Positions 1 to 10,425 of a stretch of 64,000 bases of DNA are shown here, one piece after another. The stretch comes from Liriodendron chinense (Eukaryota > Streptophyta > Magnoliopsida > Magnoliales > Magnoliaceae), in contig PVNU02002353.1 in the NCBI GenBank assembly GCA_003013855.2, forward strand, positions 992,001-1,056,000, given 5' to 3'. Under the pieces are notes generated by a model. It saw only the letters and a list, made by a program, of their open reading frames with translations. It made no database searches and was not told the origin of the DNA. The first letter of the stretch is position 1; every line of letters begins with the position of its first letter. The position numbers were made by a program, and so were the translations under genes.

Positions 1-340
1 ACAAGCAATCTGAGCCGTACAAGCCATCGTCCACACCATGAGAAGCCTTCTTAACCTCACAAATCATCAAAAGAGGTGCCCCAAAGTAAAGCCGAGGTTT
101 CAAGTGGGCCCACAGGGCCGAATCTATCAATCTGAACCATTCAAGGGCTAAATCATCAGGATCCAAACCATTGGAAGGCTTACACAAGTCAGGAAGCAGC
201 AAGATCAAAGGCATGATCATCAAGAGAGAAGGCCGGAATCCAAGATCCGATCATCAAATGGCCCGCAGGGCCAAATCAAGTAATTCGGACCACTCAAATC
301 ACAGTCAGCCCCGTCAGAAGCCAAATAAAGCAAGGTAAGT

Positions 341-1470
341 ATGCCCAACCCCAAAAGTTGGTCCGAAGACCTTAAACTACGTCGGGATCAAGATCCCGAG
401 GGATTGTCAATAAAACCGGCATCAGTCTTCTTCAAGATCTGGTGGCTCCGGACATTTTCAGAAAACCAAAAAAATATATACATCACTTGTACAGTTTCAT
501 GGTCCGAAGACCTTAAACTACGTCGGGATCAAGATCCCGAGGGATTTTTAATAAAAATGGGTATCGATCTCGACCATCAAAATCAGAATCGATGACCCAG
601 AATTTTTTTCAAAAAAAAGAAAACAAAAAAATGTCTTTCCTCTTTTAAAGTTTTGGGTCCGAAGACCTTAAACTACGTCGGGATCAACGTCCCGAGAGAT
701 TTTTAATAAAAACCAGCATCGACCCCAGCCTTTCAGGCCAAGATCTGATGATCTGGATCATTTCGAAAAACAAAAAAATGTGTTTGCCCCCCTTTTTACT
801 AAGTCTGGGTCCGAAGACCTTAAACTACGTCGGGATCGACATCCCGAGAGATTTTCAATAAAAGCCGGCGTCGGTCTTGTTTGCTCACATCAAGATCAAT
901 GACTCCGGACATTTTCAAAAATCATAAAAATATATTACCAGCCCCGCTTTTAAAGTTTTGGTCCGAAGACCTTAAACTACGTCGGGATCGACATCCCGAG
1001 AGATTTTCAATAAAAACCGGCATCAGTCTGGATTGTCCATCCGCTGACACCGGACATTTTTCCAAAAAAAATATATAATGTTTGCCCCTCTTTTGTACAG
1101 TTTCATGGTTCGAAGACCTTAAACTACACTGGGATTAATTTCTCGGGGGACCTTTCTCGCTTTCAACTAAAAACCGGCATCGACCTCGACCGTTGGGATC
1201 ATGGTTCGATAACCCGGATCATCTCAAAAATACCAAAAATATTTTAAAGCTTTTCATAAAAACCAGTGTCAATCTCGATTACTCGAGTTGAAGTCTGGAA
1301 CCTTTTCAAAACAAAAAAAATATAGATACAATATAAAAAAAAAAAAAAAAAATGATTCACCAAAAATTTCAAACTGCACAAATTCATCCCCAGCGGTCCG
1401 AAGACCTAAAACTACACTGGGATTAACTTCTCGGGGGCTTTCTTTCCTAACCTGTTCCAGACATGGCTGA
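341..1470 (+). repeat. Tandem array, period about 150 bp, 7 copies
   Basis: A phrase of the form 'ggtccgaagacctt' followed by 'aaactac', 'cgggat' and 'cccgag' recurs near 359, 500, 656, 807, 959, 1107 and 1396, with a decayed echo near 1836. Between copies lie A-rich spacers and a 'rataaaaaccggcatc' phrase. Spacing is close to 150 bp, apart from one longer gap before the last copy. The 3' copies are most diverged. This is the non-coding 3' tail of the gypsy element. Confidence 0.85.
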
Positions 1471-3077
1471 CACTTGATCGTACGGGTGTCTGGAATCTTT
1501 TAAACAGGTAAAGGCTGAGGCGGGCAGAACTCCGCAATCCTGTTCGTGTTGAACGCACCGTGATAGACAACCTTGAGTTGGAAGTCGCTGTTGAAGCTGA
1601 TGGATGTTCCCTGTTCCTAGAACTCATGAAGGGGATTAAGGCTGTTGGGAGGTGAAGCTCACCCTCACGGAATTGTGAGCAACGTAAGACCCCAAACTGG
1701 ATTGACTAAGGGAAATGTGAGGATGTGGCTCATCTTGTGGCCGAAGGAGTCCGTCGGACGATACGTGGTCTATGTGCATTGCACATGAGGAACAGGCAAC
1801 TTTGTGGGTGTGTTGACTGAAAACCCTCAAAATCCCTTCATCCGAAGATGTAAAACTACGGCACTTAACTGTGTGAGACTCGTCTTGCTCGCTGACGTAA
1901 AATGGATCGGGTGCCTTACCAGCAGTAGAAGCTGGAAGTGGATGGAAATTCCATATCTTTTCCCTGCATTTCAGAAAAATCACAAAATACAAAAAACATT
2001 GCAAAATCATCTCTTCAAAAATCACAAAAATATTTCCATCAAATATCTGCAAAAATCACAAAAATATTTCCCTTGCTTTCAATCAAAATATTTCAAAAAT
2101 CACAAAAATATTTCCTGTGTTTTCAATAACCAATCTCTATCCTGATCGCTCAGGTAAAGATTCGGACCACATATTTACAAAAAAATCACAAAAATTAGCA
2201 TCCTCAGCACTACAATTCAGGAGTCTTGAACTCCGCTCACTTCACAGTATGGGATGACGGATCCAATCGCCCGCAAATTGGAATCTTGACCAAAACGGGC
2301 AACCAAACACCATCTCAATCACATGTATGCCCAGAAGAACATCTTGAAGTCAGATGATATCCTCGTACATTCTCATTAGCAAAGAAACAGCATCTTGGGA
2401 CGATGGACCTGATCGACCACGGGTCGGGATCTTGACCAATCCGCTGTCCAAATCTCCGTATCAAAAAGAAAAATCCCCAAGGGAAGCACAACCCTACAAG
2501 CAATAAGCTCAAAGTTCTCTACACCCATAGCAAAAGCAAAATCATCAAACTGAAAGAGAATGAGCCAAAGCCATGCATTCATCATGCATCTCCATGCATC
2601 AGCATCCATCGCATCAATCATCATGTTTACCTGCTTTCAAAATAAAAGTCGGTTAGCTAAAGACCCCACAGGCATCCCTAGTGGAGGCACATGCGAACCA
2701 GATTTTCATTTCAAAAAGACAAAAAATATTTCTATTTGCAAATAAAAACCCCACGGAGTATCACTCCCCAGAGTGGGTATCTTTTCAAAAACCCAAAAAT
2801 ACTTTCTCAGTAGAGCGTTCTGCCTCCAACACACTAGGAGATCTTCCATATCTCTGGATAGGAGCCAACGCAAAAATCAAATAAGATCCAATGTCTCGCG
2901 GTTTCCCCGGAGATCATCGGATCCAATGCACTCAAAGTACGGTCGAACCGAACTCCAGTGTCAGTGCGGTCGTACCACATGCCAAGATACAAAAAAGATG
3001 AAAGCCAAAAGACTCGGTCACAGAAACCATTTGAACAGGTGGAAACGATGAATTGTAACCCAAGTATCCAAATCAGC

Positions 3078-3955
3078 AGATTGGGTGGAAAGAGTTCACC
3101 CGCACATACCTAGGCGTGGATGCCTGAAGTACCTTGACTGAGTCCAAGTCGGCGTAGTAGAATCCCGTAAGACTATCGGACGCAGGGCGTCTAACCACTT
3201 TGACAGTCAAGCGAAACAAGTACTCCTGGAGTGATCTGGAAAAACATCAAACATCACACAATCAGTCTCAGGGTCAGTAACCTCGTAAGACTGTCGACGC
3301 AGAGGCTCTGCTGTACCTTTCCGATGTTAGTACCGATCGGGAATGGAAGGGTTGCGATTGGGTACCCAGGTTGCAGCAAAATGCAGGGACAATCGCAACG
3401 TTTTCTCCAAACTCTCGCGGTATGTGCGAGTTATCAACTTCCAGACAATCAACTGACTCAGATACAAAGGACAACAAAGATTCCAGACCACAATCAAGGA
3501 AAGAATGAATTGCAAACTAAGCATCGAAACCAACAGATCGGGTGGAAAAGCCCACCCGCACATACCTAGGCGTGGATGCCTGAAGTACCTTGACTGAGTC
3601 CAAGTCGGCGTAGTAGAATCCCGTAAGACTATCGGACGCAGGGCGTCTAACCACTTTGACAGTCAAGCGAAACAAGTACTCCTGGAAGTGATCTGGGAAA
3701 ACATCAAACATACAATCAATCACAGGGTCAGTAACCTCGTAAGACTGTCGACGCAGAGGCTCTGCTGTACCTTTCCGATGTTAGTACCGGTCGGGAATGG
3801 AAGGGTTGCGATTGGGTACCCAGGTGCAGCAAACTGCAGGGACAATCGCAACGTTTTCTCCAAACTCTCGCGGTATGTGCGAGTGAGCGATCTCCAAACA
3901 ATCAACTGGCACAGATGCAAAAGCAAGCAAAGATTTCAGACCATGATCTATAAAT
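3078..3955 (+). repeat. Two-copy tandem repeat, unit about 459 bp
   Basis: The block starting at 3078 (gggtggaaa...cacccgcacatacc) restarts at 3537 and remains alignable to about 3950. Both copies contain 'gcgtggatgcctgaagtacc', 'gtaagactatcggacgcag' and 'ttccgatgttagtaccg'. A few indels separate them. It belongs to the gypsy element's non-coding region, and the short open frames across it are not convincing genes. Confidence 0.85.
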
Positions 3956-3984
3956 GACCGGGTCAGAAGTGGGGTGTCCACTCG

Positions 3985-4024
3985 CTTTGGCATTCGGTTG
4001 CATGCAACCTCTGCCAAAGAGGGG
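3985..4024 (+). promoter_or_regulatory. Hairpin abutting the polypurine tract
   Basis: Outer arms ctttggca (3985-3992) and tgccaaag (4012-4019) enclose a perfect 14-base palindrome, ggttgcatgcaacc (3996-4009). The 3' arm overlaps the purine run aaagagggg (4016-4024), four bases before the LTR's TG at 4029. The purine run is in the position expected for the plus-strand primer of LTR retrotransposons. A role for the hairpin is only a guess. Confidence 0.6.
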
Positions 4025-4247
4025 CATCTGTAGACACCCCACCTTCGGCTATACTGTTGGTAGAGATAGCTGGTTGAACGGAGGACCATACCCCCAAATC
4101 CCAAGTCCAAACTCAGCCGAACTCACCCTTGTAAGCCCCATTCCATAGCCCAGTTCAAGCCTGAACCCAGTCAACCCAGTCCTAAACACCACCCTGAAAA
4201 CCCCCCCTAAAAAAGTCCAGTCAAAAAATCCCAAAAAAAGTCAAACT

Positions 4248-4376
4248 CGCTGAGTCAACCCGCTGAGTCAACTCGTCGAGTCAAAACACCGAGTCAACCC
4301 GTCGAGTCAACCCGCTGAGTCAAATCACCGAGTCGACCCGCTGAGTCAACTCACTGAGTCAACCCACTGAGTCAAA
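4248..4376 (+). repeat. Short tandem repeat in LTR U3, 'gagtcaacccgct' type
   Basis: About ten degenerate copies of a 12-14 bp motif containing 'gagtcaa', varying as cgctgagtcaac, cgtcgagtcaa and caccgagtcaac. It lies upstream of the LTR TATA box, so it is in the U3 enhancer position. Confidence 0.8.
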
Positions 4377-4384
4377 ACAACAAT

Positions 4385-4540
4385 CCCGAGAACGTCCGTA
4401 CGAGCGGCCCATAGCAGGCCGCCCAAACCGCCGCTGAATCCCAAGAAACGGCCGTACGGGCGGCCCATAGCAGGCCGCCCAAACTGCCGCTGAATCCCAA
4501 GAAACGGCCGTACGGGCGGCCCATAGCAGGCCGCCCAAAA
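4385..4540 (+). repeat. Three-copy 60-64 bp repeat in LTR U3
   Basis: Three near-identical copies of 'cgtacgggcggcccatagca' followed by 'ggccgcccaaa' and 'ccgctgaatcccaagaaacg', the last copy truncated. It sits 30 bp upstream of the TATA box. It is GC-rich, unlike its surroundings. Confidence 0.85.
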
Positions 4541-4570
4541 TAAATTACGGGTTCTGCCACTGCCCGCTGC

Positions 4571-4578
4571 TATAAATA
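4571..4578 (+). promoter_or_regulatory. LTR TATA box
   Basis: TATAAATA about 540 bp into the LTR, downstream of the U3 repeats, so transcription is expected to start near 4600. This marks the U3/R boundary region. There is no direct evidence of activity. Confidence 0.6.
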
Positions 4579-4904
4579 CCCCTAGCCTCTTCCCATTTCA
4601 ACACACAATCCATTCTAATCCAGCTCGGGTCCGTTCCAAGCCCTTCTCCGCCCCTTTAGCCCATCTTTCCACCAGGGAGAGCCCGAGTGAGGAGAGCCTA
4701 GCCCTGGTCCAGCCCAGCCTGACCACTGGTCCAAGCCTCTCAAGCCATCCAAGTCTTGATCCAGCCACTCGAAGCAAACCCTTGCGACACTTCCGTCCAT
4801 CCAGCTACTCTTTTTCCAGCATAATCTCATTTGCATCTAGCATAAGTGCAACATTTACTTTCCTTCCAACCCCCCTGCTTCACTACAAGCACTTTGATTA
4901 CTCA

Positions 4905-5165
4905 AGCACACATGCATATGTCTTTATATTAAGCATCTGTCAGTTCGAGCGTATGCTCTGGGCTTGCCCGTTGTTGGAACCTGCCCATCAGAAACTCTTT
5001 CTGTTCAGACCTGCATTCATGCTTCACCATAAAACACCTTGATCATTCAAGCACACTGCATACGTCTTATATTAAGCACCTGTCAGTTCGAGCGTACGCT
5101 CTGGGCTTGCCCGTTGTTGGAACCTGCCCATCAGAAACTCTTACTGTTCAGACTCGCATTCATGC
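4905..5165 (+). repeat. Two-copy direct repeat in LTR, about 135 bp
   Basis: The phrases 'caagcacac', 'gtcagttcgagcgta', 'gctctgggcttgcccgttg' and 'cctgcccatcagaaactctt' occur twice in the same order, near 4905-5025 and 5045-5160. It is an internal duplication of the R/U5 side of the LTR. Confidence 0.85.
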
Positions 5166-5623
5166 ATCATGTCATCCATGAGAATATACGAGGATTAAAT
5201 TAGACTTTCAAGTATTCGATCGATTCTGTGAAGTAGAGACCGTACTTCGGTACGGGCAGTGTGTGGGGTGCTTAACCTCTTCCCACCCTGTAACCGTGAT
5301 CCCTTACCTTGAATCTCTGGCCGCAGATCAACAGGAGTCATTTTAGAGGAAGGAATCTTCGGATTTCCTTCTCTAACGTTTCTACAGGGTCTAGCCGACT
5401 GTAGATTCGAAGTAACTGGCTAGTGGCGACTCTGGTCTTATATAAACTCACTTAACATATCCAGCTTAACACGACTACCAAACGAAGCCCTCGAGAACGA
5501 GGCAAGCCAGTGGCACAAACAACGATTTCGCACTCACGCATCCTCATCTCCTTCTTTTCCAAAAGGAAAGGGGAAGGGAGAAGAACGTCGTGTGGGAGCG
5601 CGGAAAATCGGCGAGGGTCCACA

Positions 5624-6337
5624 GTATCCCACAGCCCTTTTATGGTTAACCGATTCTCTCGCTGGAAAGGTTCTATCCTTTAGCATAAATAAAGGATCCT
5701 TAGATAATCACCCAAGGGATTGTTGTCCATACCTTTGTTAGTTGCCATCGATCTGAGGGAAAGTTGTCACTTTGATACCACTTGATGAAGAAAAGGACGT
5801 GATGAGGTCGATCACAATCTTTCTCAAAGGATAACTACCTTAAATCCACAAGGGCTTCCTCGAATTCAAGAGATAAAGAACGACAAAAGTCGGCTTTGAT
5901 TGAAGATAATAATAGAGTTAACCCTAACGATAAATCTAAAAAGTGTTTAAATACCCTTAATTAGCAACCCTAGAGTGTAATTAAGAACCCATCTAATCAA
6001 ATAAGGAAACAAAACAAAAAATTGCACAAAAGGTCGGGCGACTGACTCGAGCCTTCAAGCGACCAATGGAGCTTGGTTGAGCAACTGAAATACCCCAAAA
6101 GTGTCCAGAGAACAAACTAGGATCTTCGAGGTGGTTTCAGGCGACTGACGAGATTGGTCGGTCAACCGAAAAGACCCAAAATCATCCAGTGAGCAATCTG
6201 GATTTTTGTCTCAATTTCGATTGACCGATTAGGTCGGTCGGTCAGTTGACCGAACTATACTCGTTTCAGTTGCTTTCTCTTGAGCTCCTTACTTCAATCC
6301 ATCCTAATCATGAATGTATTCGCGACTCGTTCTAACA
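5624..6337 (-). mobile_element. Minus-strand copia fragment: gag start, PBS and 5' LTR
   Basis: Read on the minus strand: an LTR from TGTTAGAACG (6337) to CTTCATCA (5783), a two-base gap, a primer-site-like TGGTATCAAAG (5770-5780), then a leader and a start ATGGCAACTAAC that opens a gag-like frame. That frame meets a stop and is cut at 5623, where the gypsy LTR begins. The U3 holds degenerate dyads such as ggtcggtcagttgaccga. No second LTR of this element is visible, so this is half an element, probably split by the gypsy insertion. Confidence 0.65.
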
Positions 6338-7528
6338 TCATATTTGTTTGTTTTGAAGAGGGTAGGCTAATTTACTAGTTATATATCAACCTCATTCTTG
6401 GGGGCTTGAGCATCAATAATGTGTTAACTTTCTAACAGATGGGCTGGATCTCATACCTACGTTCCATAATGATAAACATGTGACACGTAAATGAATTATA
6501 TTGCACGCGTTCCTGGGCTTAAGAATTCTAATCTTGAGAAGCCACATAGGAGCAGCTTTCCTAAAACCACCACTTTCAGTACTGTGGGGTCCATTGTGAT
6601 GATCGTGTGACATCCACTCCATTCATCCGTTTCGGCATATCGTGTTAATGTATGACTAAAAATTTGACGTAGATACAAGACTTAAATGGGCCACACTATA
6701 GATAAACGGTTGGGATCAAATGCTCACCATTGAAACCTTCGTTGGGAATTTTTTTTTTTTTTTTTCTTATGCATATTTACAAACCGTGCACTTTCTCATA
6801 TAAGCAATTCTCGGAATTGTTTCTTGATAATCAATTCTATAGGGTGTTAGATGCAACACCAAGCAAGCCCCAAGTGGGAAGTGAAACACTTTTCTCATTA
6901 TGGCTGCTCTTTTACTCATAGTGGGACATTTCACCATACTGGGTTCGTCGTCCCCATTGTCTTACCAAAATTAATTAGGCTGGCTGCATGAATCCTATCC
7001 TCCGTGTCATCTTGTTCGGATACAGAACTCCCACAATCAATAGCTTATGTTATTTATGAAAATCGTCAGGGGATAATTATTACTTTATCTTTTCTGTCTT
7101 CTACTCAAACAAACCTTTATAATCAAATCATGTTCTTCTCTTTTATCATATTTGTTCACAATTGTGAGCTGATGTATATGTATTTTTTTTAAAAGCATCT
7201 TAGGCAATAATTCATACAATTTCACTGAGATTCACCAAATCTGTAAACTTGAGAATAGAGATTTCTACAGTTTTCAATCTACTTTTGGCTTAAGATACAA
7301 ATTGTGAGGAGAACTCCAGATTAGGACGGTCTGCTATCATCTCTTCAATGACTGATAGTTTCATGTAAATGCAATGAAAACGAAGGAGAAAGATAAACAA
7401 CTCTCAAATCTATACATATATCTAATACTAATGACCACATTGAAAAAACGAAAGGACCATATGTGGCACTCATCAATCCTTGTTAGGGAATTGGTATATT
7501 GTTCTCCAAAAACAACATCCGAATTTCA
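6338..7528. other. Array unit 1, 3' flank of small-ORF gene
   Basis: No gene is recognised. The stretch aligns by eye with 30740-32740 (for example 'catcttaggcaataat' and 'ctttcctaa/taaccac') and, in part, with 21410-21700. It is therefore duplicated flank of the mini-gene rather than unique sequence. It contains a T-run near 6749. Confidence 0.6.
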
Positions 7529-7798
7529 TCATGGCTTCGGACGAACAGTCCCTTTGTCTCCCTCATTTGATCCAATAGCTGCTAGTGACAGAGCTCTTGA
7601 TCGATTTGTAAACCTAGTACTCGTTGCTAAGCGTTCATGGCTAGACCGGACACTGAATGTTTGTTTGCCTCTGTCGTCCAAACTGATGGAGTTTCCTCCG
7701 CTTGCGAAACTGATGACCATGCCACGAACTGTATTGTGCATTGTGGAGTATGCCCCCACCGATGTCTTCCTTAGAAGGCTAACCACCGCACTTGCCAT
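7529..7798 (-). CDS. Unrecognised small conserved protein, array copy 1
   Basis: An 89-codon ORF beginning MASAVVSLLRKTSVGAYS, containing NSISLDDRGKQTFSVRSS and ending GTVRPKP. It has four diverged relatives in the same orientation (21901, 33061, 50072, 59221). A splice acceptor (tgcag, 7804-7808) lies 5 bases before the ATG. A matching donor (aag|gtatt, intron start 8327) gives a 524-bp 5'-UTR intron, and a TATA-like TATTTAAG sits at 8426-8433. Length differences between copies keep this frame. No signal peptide, transmembrane segment or known domain is evident; the N-terminal 30 residues are moderately hydrophobic. The stop is one codon earlier than in copies 4 and 5 (AGA to TGA). The function is unknown, and it could be the 5' end of a decayed larger gene. 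Confidence 0.45.
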   Translation of the reverse strand: MASAVVSLLRKTSVGAYSTMHNTVRGMVISFASGGNSISLDDRGKQTFSVRSSHERLATSTRFTNRSRALSLAAIGSNEGDKGTVRPKP

Positions 7799-8425
7799 TT
7801 ACCCTGCATTACAACCACTCACATTAGAACAAGAAAAATAAGAAAAAAATATGTTGGTATTATGAGATTTAATATATATAATAGTGCTGTAGTGCTGACT
7901 AAGAAGGTGGCAGTCGATGCTGTTTCCACGGTACATATGGCCCATGCATTTGTCTGATTAACCATGTGGATGTTCATGGGAACATGGGACAACTATTCAA
8001 CCTTTATGATCCTGATCACCGTACTGGTTTGCCTCTCAATATGCAGGGCTTGGGAAAATCAGCGGGCTTGCAAATAGATGATTGGAACAAAACAATGGTT
8101 TATAATCACTGATCAAGCTCCATTGATTGGACCGAGGAAATTATCTAATGGGTTCGATTATGTGACATGGCCCATCAACAAAAAGCTTCCTTTTCTTAAT
8201 CTTGCACTTCATCGAACCATAACCATGTATCATTTTCAATGGTTGCATGGGACTGATCTACCGCAAAAACAAGCTTAAAAGACAAAAAGATGGGAGAAAA
8301 GAGAAAAGAGAAAAAGCTGAGAAATACCTTCGTTAAGGAACGAGACTTGAAAAGAAAACGCTCAGATCGAGATGAAGAAGAACCGACTCAAGTGCCTGCA
8401 ATGGAAAAGTTAAAGAAATGCTCTT

Positions 8426-8433
8426 CTTAAATA
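8426..8433 (-). promoter_or_regulatory. TATA-like box, small-ORF copy 1
   Basis: TATTTAAG on the minus strand, in the position held by a perfect TATATAAG in copy 3 (33889-33896). Downstream 'aagagcatttct' and 'ttgcagg' are shared by all copies. The untranslated first exon would run from about 8400 to 8328. Confidence 0.45.
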
Positions 8434-10425
8434 CACATTTCAAACTACAACTTGGCTAATATAATACAATATAATGTAGTGTAGTATAATGAGCCTTGCT
8501 AAGCCCACACGCGGGTGCAATCGAGCTCATGCAAACGCCAGACATGTGCCAACATGGCATGGAAGATCCTAGATCCAATCCATCTATCCGAAGGGAACGA
8601 CTATTGTGATTCCCTGTCCAAAGAATCAGCTTGATCGACTGGTCAGGTGGGCCATAGTTTGAAAATAATGTACGGCTCTGAAAAACTCAACTGAAAAGTT
8701 CTAACCAATCCCCCTGTTTCCAATATTTGGACTCAAATTCTGAGTGGACCACAGTCCCTACCTGTCAAAGGTCGGACGGACCTGATCAATGGATTAGATC
8801 TCACACCTCTCACACCTCTCAAAACTTTATATACTGGAACATTGTAGCCATTTAATCTTTATCAATAATTTTATATTCTTTCTTAACTATCTACGTGCTC
8901 TAATCTGATTGAAGATTAGGATTTTCCAATCTGTGAATGGGAGATATTTCGATGCATGGGCCTTATGAAGGGGGGCCCATCATATCAACGGTTAACATTG
9001 GATCCACGGATCATGGCCCCACTTACACAACCAGCTGAGCTCTCTGCGAATAAGGTCATGCCAAGAGTGCAAAACATATTCCAACCTCAGATATCTGGTG
9101 GGCCACACTTTAAAATTTTTAAGTTCGGAACTCATAAGGGTAGTTCCGTAATTTAAAGTGTCAATGACTCTTTTCAGTAATTAAAAGATTGAATGAGGGT
9201 AGTTTTCGAAGAATGATCCACTTTGTTAGATTCAACGGTCAAAATCTTTTTTTTTTCATTGCCGCGTCCATAGATCAAAAGCTGAGACGACAAAGAAGAA
9301 GAGAAAACAAACTACGGCTGCCTACCCTTCAACACATGTTTTAAGACCTTGGTGATGCGTGGACCTTAAACTTTCCATGTTGAAATACCCTCTTTCTACC
9401 ACTCAGCCATGAGTTTGGAATCCGAGTGCATAGCTTAGTCAAAGCACGTGTATGTGGTGGTGAACCAAACATTTTTGCAAGTACGGAAGTGCTTTGGAAT
9501 TAAAATATTAATGTGGGTAGTTTTGGAATAATGATACATTCGTCAAATTAAAACTCAGCGGTAGATATTTACATGGTCTTACACTTGGAAAGATCAACCG
9601 ACCGTTCTACACATGTTTTAAGACCGCGACTCGGCCTCTCTTAAGCTGAGTCGTACCTGCCGAGTCAGGTTGAGTTGGTCCTATGGGGTCTACTGTGCAG
9701 TAATCTATACCATTGGTCTGTTGACTCACATCGAGGGTGGCTAGGATCTTCTTGAAAAAATCCCCACTACTGATGACTAGGATATTGTTGCCGGGATTAT
9801 GGTAATTATTAGGAGACAGTGAACTTCTCCTAGGAAAATAAAAATAAATAAATAAACACGTGTAACCGTGGTAAGTCATTTTCCATGCAAGTGGCATATT
9901 AACATAGGTGAATATAGACCGTCTAAATGCAGTTCTCGTTCTGATGGAGAATGTCCTGCAAATTTCACTAACTAAACAGTGATCACGATGTGATGATATC
10001 TTTGTCTAATTCTGACCGCTATCATTTTATTTTCTTTTGACACGGTTTGGCTAGTGACCCAACACCAACCAACTAGCAGGTGTTGGGGTTCACTGGCCAA
10101 CCCGCGTCCTTTTCTTTTCTATGTATGACGACTTGATGGCTGCTGCACATGTTCTTTTTTACCGTCCGCCTCGTTATTGAACTTGTTCAAGGCAGAGCCA
10201 TGTGAGCAGGTGGGTGCGTTCGTGGATGTCATCCCAACGCCACGTTCGTTGATGTCATCCCAACGTCAGTATCTGCTGGGGATAATGAGACTCTCTAGTG
10301 GAGCCTTACCAGGAAGAAGCAAAGAAAGTGGTGAACTCGCTGCCAAAAGATTATGCTCGAGGTCCGTACGGGTTTGCAGGAGTCCTTTTTTTTCCGGCTG
10401 TTGGGACATTGTGGGTAGAGGTTTG
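8434..10425. other. Array unit 1, upstream region
   Basis: No gene is recognised. Duplicated blocks include 8510-8830 (compare 16894-17240 and 33990-34300), 9200-9310 ('aacgctgagacgacaaag', compare 22930, 51010) and 9620-9780 ('ctcttaagctgagtc', compare 24430, 34830, 52965). At 10052-10090 there is a short palindromic 'caacaccaac...ggtgttgg' remnant where unit 2 carries a whole MITE (24853-25336). Confidence 0.6.

Larger units (their letters stand above)
1..5623 (+). mobile_element. Ty3/gypsy LTR retrotransposon, Tat/Ogre-like, 3' part only
   Basis: The 3' end of a large LTR retrotransposon whose 5' LTR, gag and pol lie outside the window. What is visible, in order: long non-coding DNA with two tandem-repeat blocks, a hairpin, a purine tract, then an LTR opening TGTAGACACC and closing GGTCCACA. 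Non-coding tandem arrays between pol and the 3' LTR are a known hallmark of Tat/Ogre/Grande-type elements. No RT, integrase or gag motif is readable in positions 1-4028, and the short open frames there are not coding-like. The element appears to sit inside a minus-strand copia fragment that starts at 5624. The lineage assignment is inference from structure. Confidence 0.75.
4029..5623 (+). mobile_element. 3' LTR of the gypsy element
   Basis: About 1.6 kb from TGTAGACACC to GGTCCACA, with the canonical TG...CA ends and directly preceded by the purine tract. It contains several internal short tandem repeats and a TATA box (4571-4578). The left LTR is off-window, so the target duplication cannot be tested; gtatc (5624-5628) is the predicted one. 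Confidence 0.75.

Noticed and set aside
341..1470. CRISPR-like regular spacing of a repeated phrase
   Set aside because: This is a eukaryotic context; repeats are 40-60 bp, spacers are themselves similar, and there are no cas genes. It is a retrotransposon tandem array.
3231..4110. Several overlapping ORFs of 68-112 codons on both strands
   Set aside because: They lie in the duplicated non-coding tail of the gypsy element, appear in opposite strands at once, and are not conserved between the two repeat copies.
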